From a virus, in the IMG/VR virus record IMGVR_UViG_3300024257_000013, positions 1 through 55,570 of that record: a stretch of DNA of 55,570 bases; one strand, written 5' to 3'. The notes under the pieces are model-generated. The model had not been told where the DNA came from. It saw only the letters and a list, made by a program, of their open reading frames with translations, and searched no databases. Positions within the stretch are counted from its first letter, which is position 1. Each line of letters begins with the position of its first letter. Shown in pieces: positions 21,301-28,497 of the stretch. The position numbers and the translations under genes were made by a program.

Positions 21301-22330
21301 AATGAAATTTACAGATAAGAAAAATTTTGTTGGAGGTACAATTAGAAGTGTCAATAAAACACTAACATGGCTTTTAGGCAATACACTATTTCCTAAAGCA
21401 CCTAATGTAGATATTGAAAAGTTGTGGATAGCAACAGTTAAAATAGCTAAAGAGAATATTGTCATAAAGACAGGTGTTATTCTATTACCTAACTTTGTCA
21501 GTAATAATCTTATCCTTTTTGCTAAAGGGGTAAATCCCAGAAATATAGCAACATACCAGGCAGAAGCACTAGTAGAGTTGGAAAACTATCAGAAAGATTT
21601 GTCTGAAAGAGATATTACAGAAAGAGAATTACAAAGTAATATCAAGTTATCTGCAAATAAACGTAAAAAGTTAGAACTTAAGCTAAGTAGGTTACAAGAC
21701 AGTGTAGACAACAATCCAGTAGCAGAATTAATTGATGAAGGCATTTTTCAAAATATCATAGAAGATATTAATTTAGAAGAGGATATATATAGTGGTAAAG
21801 CAAAATTAGCAGAAAGAGCAAAGGAGCTTGCTGATAAGTATTTACATGAATATGTAGCTACCTCCTATAAATACCTATATATGGATAAAACTACTGGACC
21901 TTACAAATTACTGCTTAGGGCTACACAGGTAAGTGATTTCATTGCTAGATTTGCTTTGTACAAGCATAGAACATCAAACGTCCCTAAGAAGTTTAAATCA
22001 AGAGAAACTAGACTAGAATACAAACAAAAGGTTTTAAAAGAAGTTGTAGAAACTTTTGTAAACTATGATGTAGTTACTTCTAAAGAGCTTCAAACTATTA
22101 ATGATCTTGGAGCTATTATGTTTACAAAGTTCTTTTTCAGAAAATTTAAAATTATATTTAGTCTCTTTACTGAACGTGCTGCTTCTATGATTAGTATTCT
22201 TGCAGTAGAAAAAGCATTTGGAGAGGCAGATTCTATTGACGATAATCCGTTTAATATTTGGTCTAGAGTCAATTTTCCTGATGATATTGTGGAAGAAGCT
22301 GCTCAGCTTCCCGCAATAAGCTGGCTATAG
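15392..22330 (+). CDS. N4-like virion RNA polymerase (vRNAP) with HExxH motif
   Basis: 2312 residues. The first 1050 or so hold a T7/N4-type single-subunit RNA polymerase: SRGGR-type motif (TxxGR equivalent) at about 513-518, motif A ETDAVTSG with Asp647, motif B REFSKDPLMVTNYG with Lys747 and Tyr755, motif C NVHDA with Asp992. Vanished or altered motifs were not noticed. Further on is HELIH (1249-1253), a zincin signature, then long helical regions. N4 vRNAP is about 3500 residues, packaged and injected to transcribe early genes from hairpin promoters on single-stranded DNA; this one is shorter and has its core near the N-terminus. The gene ends at a terminator and converges on SSB, as in N4. 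Confidence 0.93.
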   Translation: MACNVEKILKEHNVITLSLDNSRLPKGNRKGFNIISDPEASKEEKRKAVHDLIQINLKTRQTLLLDAYGKTALKEEYVIQPPSREIELKNQKIIERISATAAENILNNSILIGGLRRLSDFIETSSKKLNVLFHNSKSLSDYLNNTKEGAIAYSKYSKEDKQFVEYIKRNTEGFNSFVHGDKDNAPILPYMTDSRFGNFTKGKAIGNRAVLDEYTDMYQYLLQKAETGGYTVDPMVIEATGIAITNWLATQATGTFTNTWEDINRIFGRNTSEWVKPKHEEKFTDIGAVQSSVIDSLGSEIFSMLGFKAKVSDVDGSVAPRLKVALGALAVAYMIDRGTLQQTAVPATDFPSDTGTISESQQTVGKDTLFVKIVSQENIETLSEIRKATEAVPELLNLENYKVFPGSKPSTHTPKFMRGTRQQTPERTGNTIRNIQQDKWTVRNSTVNKFFELDEATQAIVTGRNTDIENAHVTQRKSLQAVNNRIDRSLDNIKEFIGKLRKPQQSFYMKYFVSRGGRLFIDNNTIDPIQDKLIRHMIGLKSHLVSVEGLKLNRTFQLAVAQAFGYGIDKHHFLDSLKEFKSILAATKDAVNALKKNVNDRTPEDIIAIQEAVKLGGEKMHTFEALLALTKYSPDKPFLTTLGIETDAVTSGVMIGNMLSLLDGVEDLASGGVFLDNVTTDYPSHAALPNSMDLYQKLTAKWQKVISDMANKNKNNAKAISIATRNIIGSFIKEGNLISDIGREFSKDPLMVTNYGSALKKAKENFAYAVLNQFYSKIAKAEDAELMVLGNALETLIKEIIPIDQKLDKDFVLTHKQQDTFIKSVLEVHGEALTMSLEDRLGNFIKYREKINKAFQIMFYTFNKKFEIALEAKKEELGRIPSLEETEALLDTLRKFMPIVKGPLSKGLDDGIIAIKGGLRRNYIKAYQVQISFSRPLRNTAREEGTSSITSYAKSYKFLDPGVAGTVTNIHNIDSVIQQAVLSAFAALNVHDAAVYSLADVAKGTGVYNKSFIDVVTSYDLMQEVSDSLNNVIESVRALPEEERSQISTHLSENLYSKNDKGKRIAFNLIQEIAELKELHTEVKAARESLLKDHSHIAVNHSAYHDSESVYILETKNVKPLDSSDGPIAAVFKEIESFKGSIGRSIDFENFTSLFSGVIDATTIQTIFSKLEDVGVEKESTAHTATLQELLDNFIKLQHDIDIKVGESGDTTIGAQRTFTDGTQDIHVLGSVTGNKNNVKMSAQETYVHELIHAVTEYAVDTNSGLRRGLKQIFALAEKNTTWRDFLPKGKDFTADEVRTAKETYEYLFNNSRSYKDPVSGRTVNPYLHEFVAYGLSNERFAAKLSTLTVRNRTKREGSLWERLVQWYKDALKYAANKLRGIENLTADKALRKMLDQALTASEKQKRSIFRMFNVLDSANQITVDKIHAWIFAPAAKYARKDKPKRIPGRVLHTLAGLLDSKIYAELGSVIKQVSRNIGITERNFFVKLVREIQQQKGNNAVWHSLLRASKHIVDQARMREATNVIKHIRKGFHTEVTTEESEALYKIFIKLDLVSLLDTAERDKYTPDNLLGLLSSDSSLDLLITSLEKQIRKEYKANGLLYINQAEGLGSKMATSNTVDWQLNNAYAIANAAGLGIEVSGDLNRATKLIDELASLYGIKHSKQDYRNLAHAVYKRENAADGLDNGIAKLFSLHKLNKEMSLEKLFHNNKMQTEKGYSKETFDPRVDVRTATADQIDILISEGYTYAAADKKPLTMDISDKSEKRWLMVNPNGGDATWVKAIVSLTAKKHQGEALQDIYQAMDPEMSYRDAKIKTAGVIAEKRLKAYRQLSQRVKPTETVKLQPIVSEHGNAVNLRYLMSEHNKDSLLNRDNRFDHVLGRMFGSIVDKTGSTEINKKVLIEAKKEFEQNKSTQLREYVNFTETSSDPEIAEMYKLMPLEMKKAIKSIWGENEDVYIREEFLNLIFGFRKMKFTDKKNFVGGTIRSVNKTLTWLLGNTLFPKAPNVDIEKLWIATVKIAKENIVIKTGVILLPNFVSNNLILFAKGVNPRNIATYQAEALVELENYQKDLSERDITERELQSNIKLSANKRKKLELKLSRLQDSVDNNPVAELIDEGIFQNIIEDINLEEDIYSGKAKLAERAKELADKYLHEYVATSYKYLYMDKTTGPYKLLLRATQVSDFIARFALYKHRTSNVPKKFKSRETRLEYKQKVLKEVVETFVNYDVVTSKELQTINDLGAIMFTKFFFRKFKIIFSLFTERAASMISILAVEKAFGEADSIDDNPFNIWSRVNFPDDIVEEAAQLPAISWL

Positions 22331-22335
22331 TAAAA

Positions 22336-22359
22336 ATGTAGGGGATTGCTCCCCTACAT
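22336..22359. terminator. Convergent terminator hairpin
   Basis: A perfect 10-bp stem (ATGTAGGGGA with TCCCCTACAT) and a 4-base loop lie between the convergent vRNAP and SSB-side transcripts. On the - strand it is followed by TTTTTA, so it is a good intrinsic terminator for the leftward genes; on the + strand the T-run is weak. Confidence 0.8.
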
Positions 22360-22360
22360 A

Positions 22361-22522
22361 TTACGGTTTAGAAGTAATGTGATCTTTAACTATTAAAAAC
22401 ACTATAATTACTACTACGGCATTTGTTACAGCTAGAATCAATATAGGTACAAGAAAGGTAAGAGTACCTAAAAATAAAACTACTGATATAGTCACAGCAG
22501 TTGCTTTTAAGGTGTCTAACAC
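22361..22522 (-). CDS. Small membrane protein after ssb
   Basis: 53 residues from a GTG preceded by AAGGAGAAGG, 11 bases after the ssb stop. The sequence begins VLDTLKATAVTISVV and is nearly all hydrophobic, with two possible membrane segments and a short charged tail (KDHITSKP). The strong ribosome site and operon position support it being real. Function unknown. Confidence 0.6.
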   Translation of the reverse strand: MLDTLKATAVTISVVLFLGTLTFLVPILILAVTNAVVVIIVFLIVKDHITSKP

Positions 22523-22533
22523 CAGCCTTCTCC

Positions 22534-23226
22534 TTAACTTTCTTTCTTCTTGCCGAAAGCACGTTTCTTGCCGAAGCTAGGCTTCTTTTCAGAAGTATCA
22601 GCTCCACCAGCAGAGTCACCAGCAGTCCCTTTTGGACGTTTGTCCGAGATCCACTGTTTAACCTGCTCTGGTGTTACTTCATCCTTGAATGTGATGTTAT
22701 CCAGGTACTTTGATTCACGTTCGAAAGCTGAACCAGCTTCTTCATCGTTAACAATTTCTTCTGCAGAAGCGTTATCACCAGCACGAAAGAAAGCTTTAAT
22801 AACTTTCTTTTCGGTGATATTTCCCTGGTAAATGCCATACTCCATTTGAACACGCATCATGACATCAATATCAGCCAGGTCTTCCAGAGCAGCTACAGTC
22901 TTAATAGCTGCTTTCTTACCGATTGGAAGATCGATTTCAATAGGATCAGATACTTCTTCAACATCAGCAATGATCATCAGCTGATTAAAGATTTTGGCTC
23001 CAATTTTATTAGGAGAACCATCTTTGTTGGTAATACGTAGATTGCCGTAGATGACTTGTTTTTGCCCTGCATGATCAACGAACATATCAATCGAAGTAGA
23101 TCCACCTTTGGACACACTTACGATTGGAGCAAGTAAAGTTACTGGGTAAACACCAGACGACGTAATGTGGTTACTGCCACCTTGTTTTACATCTTCTGCT
23201 TTTTTTGAGGATTTGAAGAAGCTCAT
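22534..23226 (-). CDS. ssb: N4-type single-stranded DNA-binding protein
   Basis: 230 residues from the ATG at 23226 (MSFFKSSKK); an upstream in-frame ATG at 23247 is less likely. The N-terminal domain (VSVSKGGSTSIDM, then NLRITNKDGSPNKIGAKIFNQ) matches the N4 gp45-like pattern. The C-terminus is unlike bacterial SSB: after a Gly/Ala/Asp linker it ends in a Lys-rich KKPSFGKKRAFGKKKES tail. In N4, gp45 coats DNA in replication and recombination and activates late transcription by host RNAP. Convergence with vRNAP matches the N4 order. Confidence 0.82.
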   Translation of the reverse strand: MSFFKSSKKAEDVKQGGSNHITSSGVYPVTLLAPIVSVSKGGSTSIDMFVDHAGQKQVIYGNLRITNKDGSPNKIGAKIFNQLMIIADVEEVSDPIEIDLPIGKKAAIKTVAALEDLADIDVMMRVQMEYGIYQGNITEKKVIKAFFRAGDNASAEEIVNDEEAGSAFERESKYLDNITFKDEVTPEQVKQWISDKRPKGTAGDSAGGADTSEKKPSFGKKRAFGKKKES

Positions 23227-23247
23227 ATATGCTGTATTCCTACACAC

Positions 23248-23726
23248 TCAGTGTGTTGTTTTAGTTTGACGGGAAAATTCCCTATTAAATACCACTTAAT
23301 GTATTATTAAGTGAATGTAATTTTATAAAATTGTTTCTGGCTATAACAGCCTCTACAAGAGAATGAAATAATCCAACATGAAATGTTTTACTATTATTTC
23401 TTATTTGTACACCCCTTGAATAAATAGCCTACCTCTAGATGTCTCCCATCGAAGATTCAAAAACGAAAATACATTCGTTTCATTAAATATAGGCGTTAAA
23501 TAAATAGCTTTTAACCGACAAAGATACAATATCTGTCTGTTATGTAACAACGTATATGGCCAATCAGAGTCAGTAGATCAGAGCACAGTATATTGAAATA
23601 AAAAGGTTAAAAACGTTAAATAAATAGTTATGTGCGAATAGTCGCTACGCGTCGTTAGATGGAGCTGTGTCTAGAACAAGCTACTATCCCGAACCTTGCA
23701 GTTTGAAAATTGCACATAACGTTAAA
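23248..23726. other. Repeat- and hairpin-rich intergenic region
   Basis: No convincing gene. It holds three copies of a TTAAATAAATAG-like repeat (23416-23430 variant, 23494-23509, 23614-23629) and a shorter CGTTAAATTAG copy at 23720. A 9-bp inverted repeat GTTATGTGC / GCACATAAC spans 23627-23720. Hairpins: ACACAC-TCA-GTGTGT near 23241-23255, CACTTAAT...ATTAAGTG near 23291-23311, AACAT-GAA-ATGTT at 23375-23387, AAACGAA...TTCGTTT at 23461-23480. It lies upstream of ssb, so promoter, RNA control or origin functions are all possible. Confidence 0.55.
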
Positions 23727-24392
23727 TTAGCCTAAAGACCAAGCAGTAGCTTCAGATTGTCTGCTTTGCAACATATCTAAATGTTTTTGTAAGTCGAAGT
23801 CTTTGTTATCGATACTGTCTGGTAATTTTTTCACAGTAGTTCTGGCACACATTTTTGGATTACGGTAATGAATTACACGGTTTTTACCTTTAAGTTCCAA
23901 AAATACAGACTCATCAACTTCAGAAAGTATTCCACCTTTCTTACCATAACTTCCACCAGCATTAACCAGTGAGTAGCCAACAGTATCTTCGTTGTATAAG
24001 GCATGTGATACCAGAACAACATTAAAAGCATCAGCCAGGTCCCTTTCGATGAAATCGACAAATTCTTTAATTTCTGTATTAATTTTTCCATAAGGAAAAG
24101 ACTTAATAGTTGCCAGACAGTAACCTTCAATATCTAATAAAATTTTGGATATTGAATCAATAGCTACTGTTTTTGGTAACTCACCCATTTTGTTTTCATA
24201 CTTTTCAACAGTATTTGAGATTATATCGATAAGTTCACTGACTGATGTGTAATCAGGAACATTGATATGAGGTTGTGCAAAAGGGTATTTTTTACCGTCT
24301 CTTGCGATTACCAGGGTGTCTGTTAAATTTTGTAACAGGGTTGTTTTACCGATGGCCGGAAGAGCTGCTACCAAAAGTTTTACATTGCTCAT
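23727..24392 (-). CDS. Sak4-like / AAA_24 P-loop ATPase
   Basis: 221 residues with an N-terminal P-loop (AALPAIGKTTLLQNL), a Walker B-like region (KTVAIDSISKILLDIE) and FNVVLVSHAL, typical of RecA-like Sak4/AAA_24 phage proteins. These act with a phage SSB in annealing or recombination. Its start overlaps the end of the nuclease gene before it, and ssb is next downstream, matching a recombination-replication set like the N4 gp43-gp45 region. Exact N4 equivalent not certain. Confidence 0.75.
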   Translation of the reverse strand: MSNVKLLVAALPAIGKTTLLQNLTDTLVIARDGKKYPFAQPHINVPDYTSVSELIDIISNTVEKYENKMGELPKTVAIDSISKILLDIEGYCLATIKSFPYGKINTEIKEFVDFIERDLADAFNVVLVSHALYNEDTVGYSLVNAGGSYGKKGGILSEVDESVFLELKGKNRVIHYRNPKMCARTTVKKLPDSIDNKDFDLQKHLDMLQSRQSEATAWSLG

Positions 24393-25195
24393 TATTTTTC
24401 CTCTTTAAGGCGTTGGTCATGCCAAATGACATGAGTTAATTCTGGGTGTGCTTTACTGGCTTCAACACTGTCTACACACAACTCTAAAAGAGAGTTTATG
24501 AACGCATAGTCTTCTTCCGTAATAGTCTCGGTAAGCACTGTGACTGTCGGTGGATAGGACTTTAGCTGTTTACCTGTCTTTTCACTGATTGCACCTTCAA
24601 TATGGCGATTTACATAGACCAAACGTATACGTGTGGGTGTATAACCTAATCGAACTAAAGCTGCAGCATAAGTAAGCAGTTGGTAACGGTAAGTAGAGTT
24701 AAACGCTCTGGGGGTAGTCTTTGAATGGTATGTTTTATAATCAACAATCATACACTCGTCTTTTTCTCCCTGGAGAGCATCAAGTTGACCACCAATATAG
24801 TAACCATCGCGTATTGGAGCTACAACAAATTTCTCTGTTTCGAGAAACGCATTTTCAAGCACATAGTCATTTACCAGGTGTTCAGCCATTTCAACATAAT
24901 GGTGTTTTACAGCATCAGGATCGTAGTCTTCTTTATCTTCAAAAGACTCTATGTACTCAGTGATAATATTGGTATCAACCGGTAATTGTTTGGCAACTTG
25001 ATCAGCGCAGTAATGAACTACTGTACCTAATACTGTTGACGTATTATATTCGAAGTCTTTAATACCAAGCACTTCTGATCGATACCAAAAATGTGGTTTA
25101 TCCGCAAATTTAGGGAATTGACTCGGGCTAATTTTAAATATGCAGTCATCCGGCATATCGGCTTTGTGGTCGTTATACTGCAGAGGGTTAGTCAT
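24392..25195 (-). CDS. PD-(D/E)XK nuclease (RecB/Cas4-like)
   Basis: 267 residues from ATG 25195 (MTNPLQYNDHKADMP); longer in-frame starts overlap the previous gene more. The motif GGQLDALQGEKDECMIVDYKT near residue 150 gives the catalytic D-(x)n-D-x-K, followed by a conserved Gln in YRYQLLTYAAAL, as in PDDEXK_1 exonucleases. SPSQFPKFADKPHFW at the N-terminus is also typical. Probably processes DNA ends for the Sak4-like protein next to it. Start overlaps the MazG gene by 8 bases. Confidence 0.8.
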   Translation of the reverse strand: MTNPLQYNDHKADMPDDCIFKISPSQFPKFADKPHFWYRSEVLGIKDFEYNTSTVLGTVVHYCADQVAKQLPVDTNIITEYIESFEDKEDYDPDAVKHHYVEMAEHLVNDYVLENAFLETEKFVVAPIRDGYYIGGQLDALQGEKDECMIVDYKTYHSKTTPRAFNSTYRYQLLTYAAALVRLGYTPTRIRLVYVNRHIEGAISEKTGKQLKSYPPTVTVLTETITEEDYAFINSLLELCVDSVEASKAHPELTHVIWHDQRLKEEK

Positions 25196-25559
25196 TTTTA
25201 TCTGCTCTTTGTTGTGCAGCATTATCAGAATAATTAAATCCTTCATAACGCTTAGCTAGTTTATTAAAGTTATGTGCTAGTACTTCTGTTCTGGTTATAC
25301 CTAAACTACCTCTTAGCCCTTGCATATAGAATTCTAGATCTCCAAGTTCCTCTATTACATTTTCTCTGTCTAAAGGTTTTCGGTAGATACTAACTTTTTT
25401 TAAAGCATCAAGTAACTCCCCGGCTTCTCCGCTTATACCTATAACCATATGTAATTCATGAGCCTCTTTAGCTGTAAGGCTTTTACGAATTTCTTCTCCT
25501 GGTTTAGCTAATTTAGCTACCATGTTTTCCCATAGTATTTCATCAATCGAATTAGTCAT
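25188..25559 (-). CDS. mazG: MazG-like nucleotide pyrophosphohydrolase
   Basis: 123 residues. The motif GISGEAGELLDALKK ... VIEELGDLEFYMQGL gives the ExxE...ExxD metal-binding pattern of all-alpha NTP pyrophosphatases. Phage MazG proteins hydrolyse (d)NTPs and may alter host alarmone or nucleotide pools. It sits in the replication cluster, overlapping the nuclease gene downstream. Confidence 0.8.
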   Translation of the reverse strand: MTNSIDEILWENMVAKLAKPGEEIRKSLTAKEAHELHMVIGISGEAGELLDALKKVSIYRKPLDRENVIEELGDLEFYMQGLRGSLGITRTEVLAHNFNKLAKRYEGFNYSDNAAQQRADKND

Positions 25560-25614
25560 TATCTTTTGTTACTCCTATTTTCATTTCTGGTTTATCTGTT
25601 TGCATCATAGTCAT
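25552..25614 (-). CDS. Possible 20-residue peptide upstream of mazG
   Basis: An ATG preceded by TAGGAAACAGT opens a short frame (MTMMQTDKPEMKIGVTKDND) that overlaps the mazG start by a few bases. It may be a leader peptide coupling translation or may be chance. No family. Confidence 0.3.
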   Translation of the reverse strand: MTMMQTDKPEMKIGVTKDND

Positions 25615-25657
25615 ACTGTTTCCTATAAGTAGTCATTAACATAACGAGTATCAACAA

Positions 25658-27448
25658 CTAAAAAGTATTCAAGATTTTTTGTATTTCTGCTGTTGTTGCG
25701 TTAGGTGACAGTGCTATTTCTTCTGCCCAGTTCCGTCCAATACCACATTCAAGTGTATTAGGGACTTGTTGGCACACAAGAAAATCTTTTTTACCTATTT
25801 CGACTAAATTATCGTTATACCACTTTACTATTTCTGCATTGCTTGAAATATTAGAGTAGATAGAGTCGTAAATGGTGGAGGTAATTTGAATTTCTTCGGT
25901 TAGCTGTTCCTGCTCTATTCGATAATTTAGTTCATTAACAGCTATTAATGTAAGTATACTCCAAAACTGAAAGTTGCTGTTAAAAAGAGTACGAAAAACA
26001 TCATCTACGTTATCACAATAAATCCTAGCTCCTAAGCCCAAATGCAGGTAACCCTGCTTTTGTGCTGTAGGTATAACATAATCATCTAAGAATGCCCTAA
26101 CTTCTGGATAAAGAACATTATGATAATTATCATAAATTTCTTTAGTTATTGTTCCTCCTTTATCTGCATCCGGAAATCCCAAGTAAGCTAATTTGAAGGT
26201 GTTAGGTTTACTTTTTTGACGTATTTCTTTTAGGATTGTATTTTTACCTTCAACCATTTGCTTGAATCTTCGTACTTTGTCTTTGTAATTTCCCTGCACT
26301 CCGATAACTTTTTCTATTTCTTCTGGATAGTAGCCAAGTGCGTTGTAACAATGCGCATCTAGAGTTTTATCTTTTTGTATTGCTAATTTCCCTTCATCTA
26401 ATGTTATATTTGCTAATACAACATCTTCTAAAGAGCTATAGTCTGCTTGAATTACAAGCATACCTTTTGGAGCAATAAAGCACTTTTTCAAAGGTTTTGC
26501 GTATATGGATTTGGTTGAGGGCATATTCAAAAGATTTGGTGAATTGCTCGTATTTCTCCAAGTCTTAGCTCCACCTAAACGAATATTGCCGTGGAGTACG
26601 CCATCAATGGTGTAAGAGTCGAATGCCTTTATAAAATTGTTCTTAATAATCCCACTAAAGGAGTGATCGATAAGTGCATCCAGTAACAGCAGTAGATCTT
26701 TACCTGTCGAATTTTTTTGCAACTCTTCTAATTGATCTCTTCCCCAGGAATCATCACCTGTTGTTTTGCTGGTAGCAGTAGACTCTAGACCAAGCATGCT
26801 GAACAGTTCCTGTTTCTGTTTAGTGCTTCCAGGGTTGAATGCGTTCACCTTAACTTTTGTGTTAGCATTTTCGTATCGTGGCCTGTTCCACAGTTCCACC
26901 TTATATTCCGCCAGTGCAACCATCCCTGCTTTCACATATTTATTGGTAACTGAAACATTCTTATGAATTAGCATGTCTACCAGGTGATCATTAGCCCATA
27001 CATTGTGCTTCTTTAATTCGGCTACAGACCACTTCTCTTTACAATACTCTTTAGCCCCAGTAGATTCTAGATACGTGTTCATTACCCATGTGCGGTGTAC
27101 CATGTCAGAAGCCACATACTCTTTCAGATAGTGATCTGATGTTCTTACTGCTTGGGTAGCCTTCTCTGCATGAGCTTTCTGAGCTGCAGGCAGCCTATGT
27201 TTTTGATACCGCATTACGATCTTGTTTGCTTTTAAAGCTACGGAGACTTTTTCCAAAACATCATCAATAACTTTACGCAATTCATCGACTGCTTTTTCAT
27301 CAATATGCAGTCCAGCATCCATTATTTTGATCATATCTGGAATGAAATGCTTTAAAAAGTTTTCATAAAAGAAATCAGGTTGTTCTTCAGAAGGATCATA
27401 GTCAGCCGGATAAGGAAACGGCAGTAGTTCGTAAGGTCTTTTAGACAT
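25658..27448 (-). CDS. DNA polymerase, family A, polymerase domain
   Basis: 596 residues. Motif A is VIQADYSSLEDVV with Asp336; motif B is RQKSKPNTFKLAYLGFP; motif C is TIYDSIY with Asp528, where most family A enzymes have HDE, so the second carboxylate is replaced by Ser. It lacks a proofreading domain; that domain is the separate gene at 28472-29152. N4 gp39 is one protein holding both, so here the replicative polymerase is split, with a small gene and an HNH endonuclease between the halves. Replicates the phage genome. Confidence 0.9.
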   Translation of the reverse strand: MSKRPYELLPFPYPADYDPSEEQPDFFYENFLKHFIPDMIKIMDAGLHIDEKAVDELRKVIDDVLEKVSVALKANKIVMRYQKHRLPAAQKAHAEKATQAVRTSDHYLKEYVASDMVHRTWVMNTYLESTGAKEYCKEKWSVAELKKHNVWANDHLVDMLIHKNVSVTNKYVKAGMVALAEYKVELWNRPRYENANTKVKVNAFNPGSTKQKQELFSMLGLESTATSKTTGDDSWGRDQLEELQKNSTGKDLLLLLDALIDHSFSGIIKNNFIKAFDSYTIDGVLHGNIRLGGAKTWRNTSNSPNLLNMPSTKSIYAKPLKKCFIAPKGMLVIQADYSSLEDVVLANITLDEGKLAIQKDKTLDAHCYNALGYYPEEIEKVIGVQGNYKDKVRRFKQMVEGKNTILKEIRQKSKPNTFKLAYLGFPDADKGGTITKEIYDNYHNVLYPEVRAFLDDYVIPTAQKQGYLHLGLGARIYCDNVDDVFRTLFNSNFQFWSILTLIAVNELNYRIEQEQLTEEIQITSTIYDSIYSNISSNAEIVKWYNDNLVEIGKKDFLVCQQVPNTLECGIGRNWAEEIALSPNATTAEIQKILNTF

Positions 27449-27764
27449 TCTCTTTAACCCATTTTCTTGCTAATTCCAGTGTATCAAGAGGTCCAGTTAC
27501 ATTTTCAATCGTGGCTGACAATATCAGTTTTACGGAATATATTTCGGAACCCATAAAGTAATCTACTGTTATGAAGTACCCTTGTTTTAATACACCGGTA
27601 AGGTAATTAGTACTGAAAAAGCTATCAGCACCAAACCAATTATCAATATACTGTTGTGGAAATTTGTCAGATAGGCTATTTATGATAGTAGTCTTATTAC
27701 TCATAGAATTTTCTTCACAATGAGCAAATTTTGAGTCTACTAATTGTAATGGTACGTTAGGCAT
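27441..27764 (-). CDS. Small protein between endonuclease and polymerase
   Basis: 107 residues from the ATG at 27764, which has GAGGAG 7 bases before it and overlaps the end of the HNH gene. The C-terminus overlaps the polymerase start by 8 bases. A second good candidate start (MSNKTTIINSLSDKF) lies at 27704. It may be a genuine small protein or the linker of a formerly continuous exonuclease-polymerase; no family recognised. Confidence 0.6.
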   Translation of the reverse strand: MPNVPLQLVDSKFAHCEENSMSNKTTIINSLSDKFPQQYIDNWFGADSFFSTNYLTGVLKQGYFITVDYFMGSEIYSVKLILSATIENVTGPLDTLELARKWVKENV

Positions 27765-28497
27765 CACTAAACTCCTCTATATGTTGTTCTAAATCTTTAT
27801 CACTAAAGTTTCGTTTACTGCTTGAGCCTGTAGCAATAATAAATTCTTCTCTTCTTATTGCAGCTATTAAAGCAGTTTTAAAATACCCACTGAATATTTT
27901 CTTTTTCTTTATAGAGATTTGCGCTACCCAAGAATTTTTTAAGTGTCTTATTCTTTTAGGTCTACTCACTCCTATATACCCAGAGGTATTTGTAGTCAGT
28001 AGTAATTTACCTGTATTAGACTCAGTACGTTTTGCAGTATTATTAGTTGTATGGGGTAGGTTGTTATCACGTACATAGGTATCATAAGCTTGAGCAGCTT
28101 CTTTTATACAGTCGTAGTACCCTACTTTTATTACCTTTGATTTTACGCTTATTGACACCTCCCATTTACTGTATTTCTTATTCCAGCTAACTCCTCTATA
28201 TCCGGATTTATTATGGGAATAAAGAATTCTAGTATTTGAAGATTGAACTATTTGGTTTGTCCATCTGCAGTTATCTGGGCAGTAGTTATCATTATTATTT
28301 TTTCTATCTATAGAAGAATTTTCGTTATAATTATTAGATAAAGCCCAAGATTTAAAGGCTAAATAAGAATTTTTCCATTCTGTACAAACTTCAATATTTT
28401 TATAAGTTTTTTCGTATTGTTTTGCTCTACACCTATTTTTCATGCCTTTCCAAATATTATGAAGTCTAGTATCAGTATCCCCGTGAATTTCTCTCAT
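27757..28497 (-). CDS. HNH homing endonuclease with AP2 DNA-binding domains
   Basis: 246 residues. N-terminal HNH nuclease with the IDRKNNNDNYCPDNCRWTN motif, then two AP2-like repeats: SGYRGVSWNKKYSKWEVSIS (about 98-140) and SGYIGVSRPKRIRHLKNSW (about 178-215). This is a classic free-standing phage homing endonuclease. It lies between the exonuclease and polymerase genes, overlapping the exonuclease stop by 26 bases. It is selfish DNA spread by cutting endonuclease-free alleles. A decayed relative lies near 38117-38340. Confidence 0.88.
   Translation of the reverse strand: MREIHGDTDTRLHNIWKGMKNRCRAKQYEKTYKNIEVCTEWKNSYLAFKSWALSNNYNENSSIDRKNNNDNYCPDNCRWTNQIVQSSNTRILYSHNKSGYRGVSWNKKYSKWEVSISVKSKVIKVGYYDCIKEAAQAYDTYVRDNNLPHTTNNTAKRTESNTGKLLLTTNTSGYIGVSRPKRIRHLKNSWVAQISIKKKKIFSGYFKTALIAAIRREEFIIATGSSSKRNFSDKDLEQHIEEFSDA

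Noticed and set aside
22386-22619. 77-codon - strand frame overlapping ssb end
   Set aside because: It is another frame across the ssb tail; the 53-residue membrane gene with a strong ribosome site explains the region better.
23241-23255. ACACAC-TCA-GTGTGT hairpin considered as a vRNAP promoter
   Set aside because: Loop is TCA/TGA, and the strand with a purine-rich loop would direct transcription away from ssb. Kept only as part of the structured region.
23627-23720. Inverted repeat GTTATGTGC/GCACATAAC considered as an integron attC
   Set aside because: Ends face the wrong way (GTT...AAC rather than AAC...GTT), so it does not fit attC.
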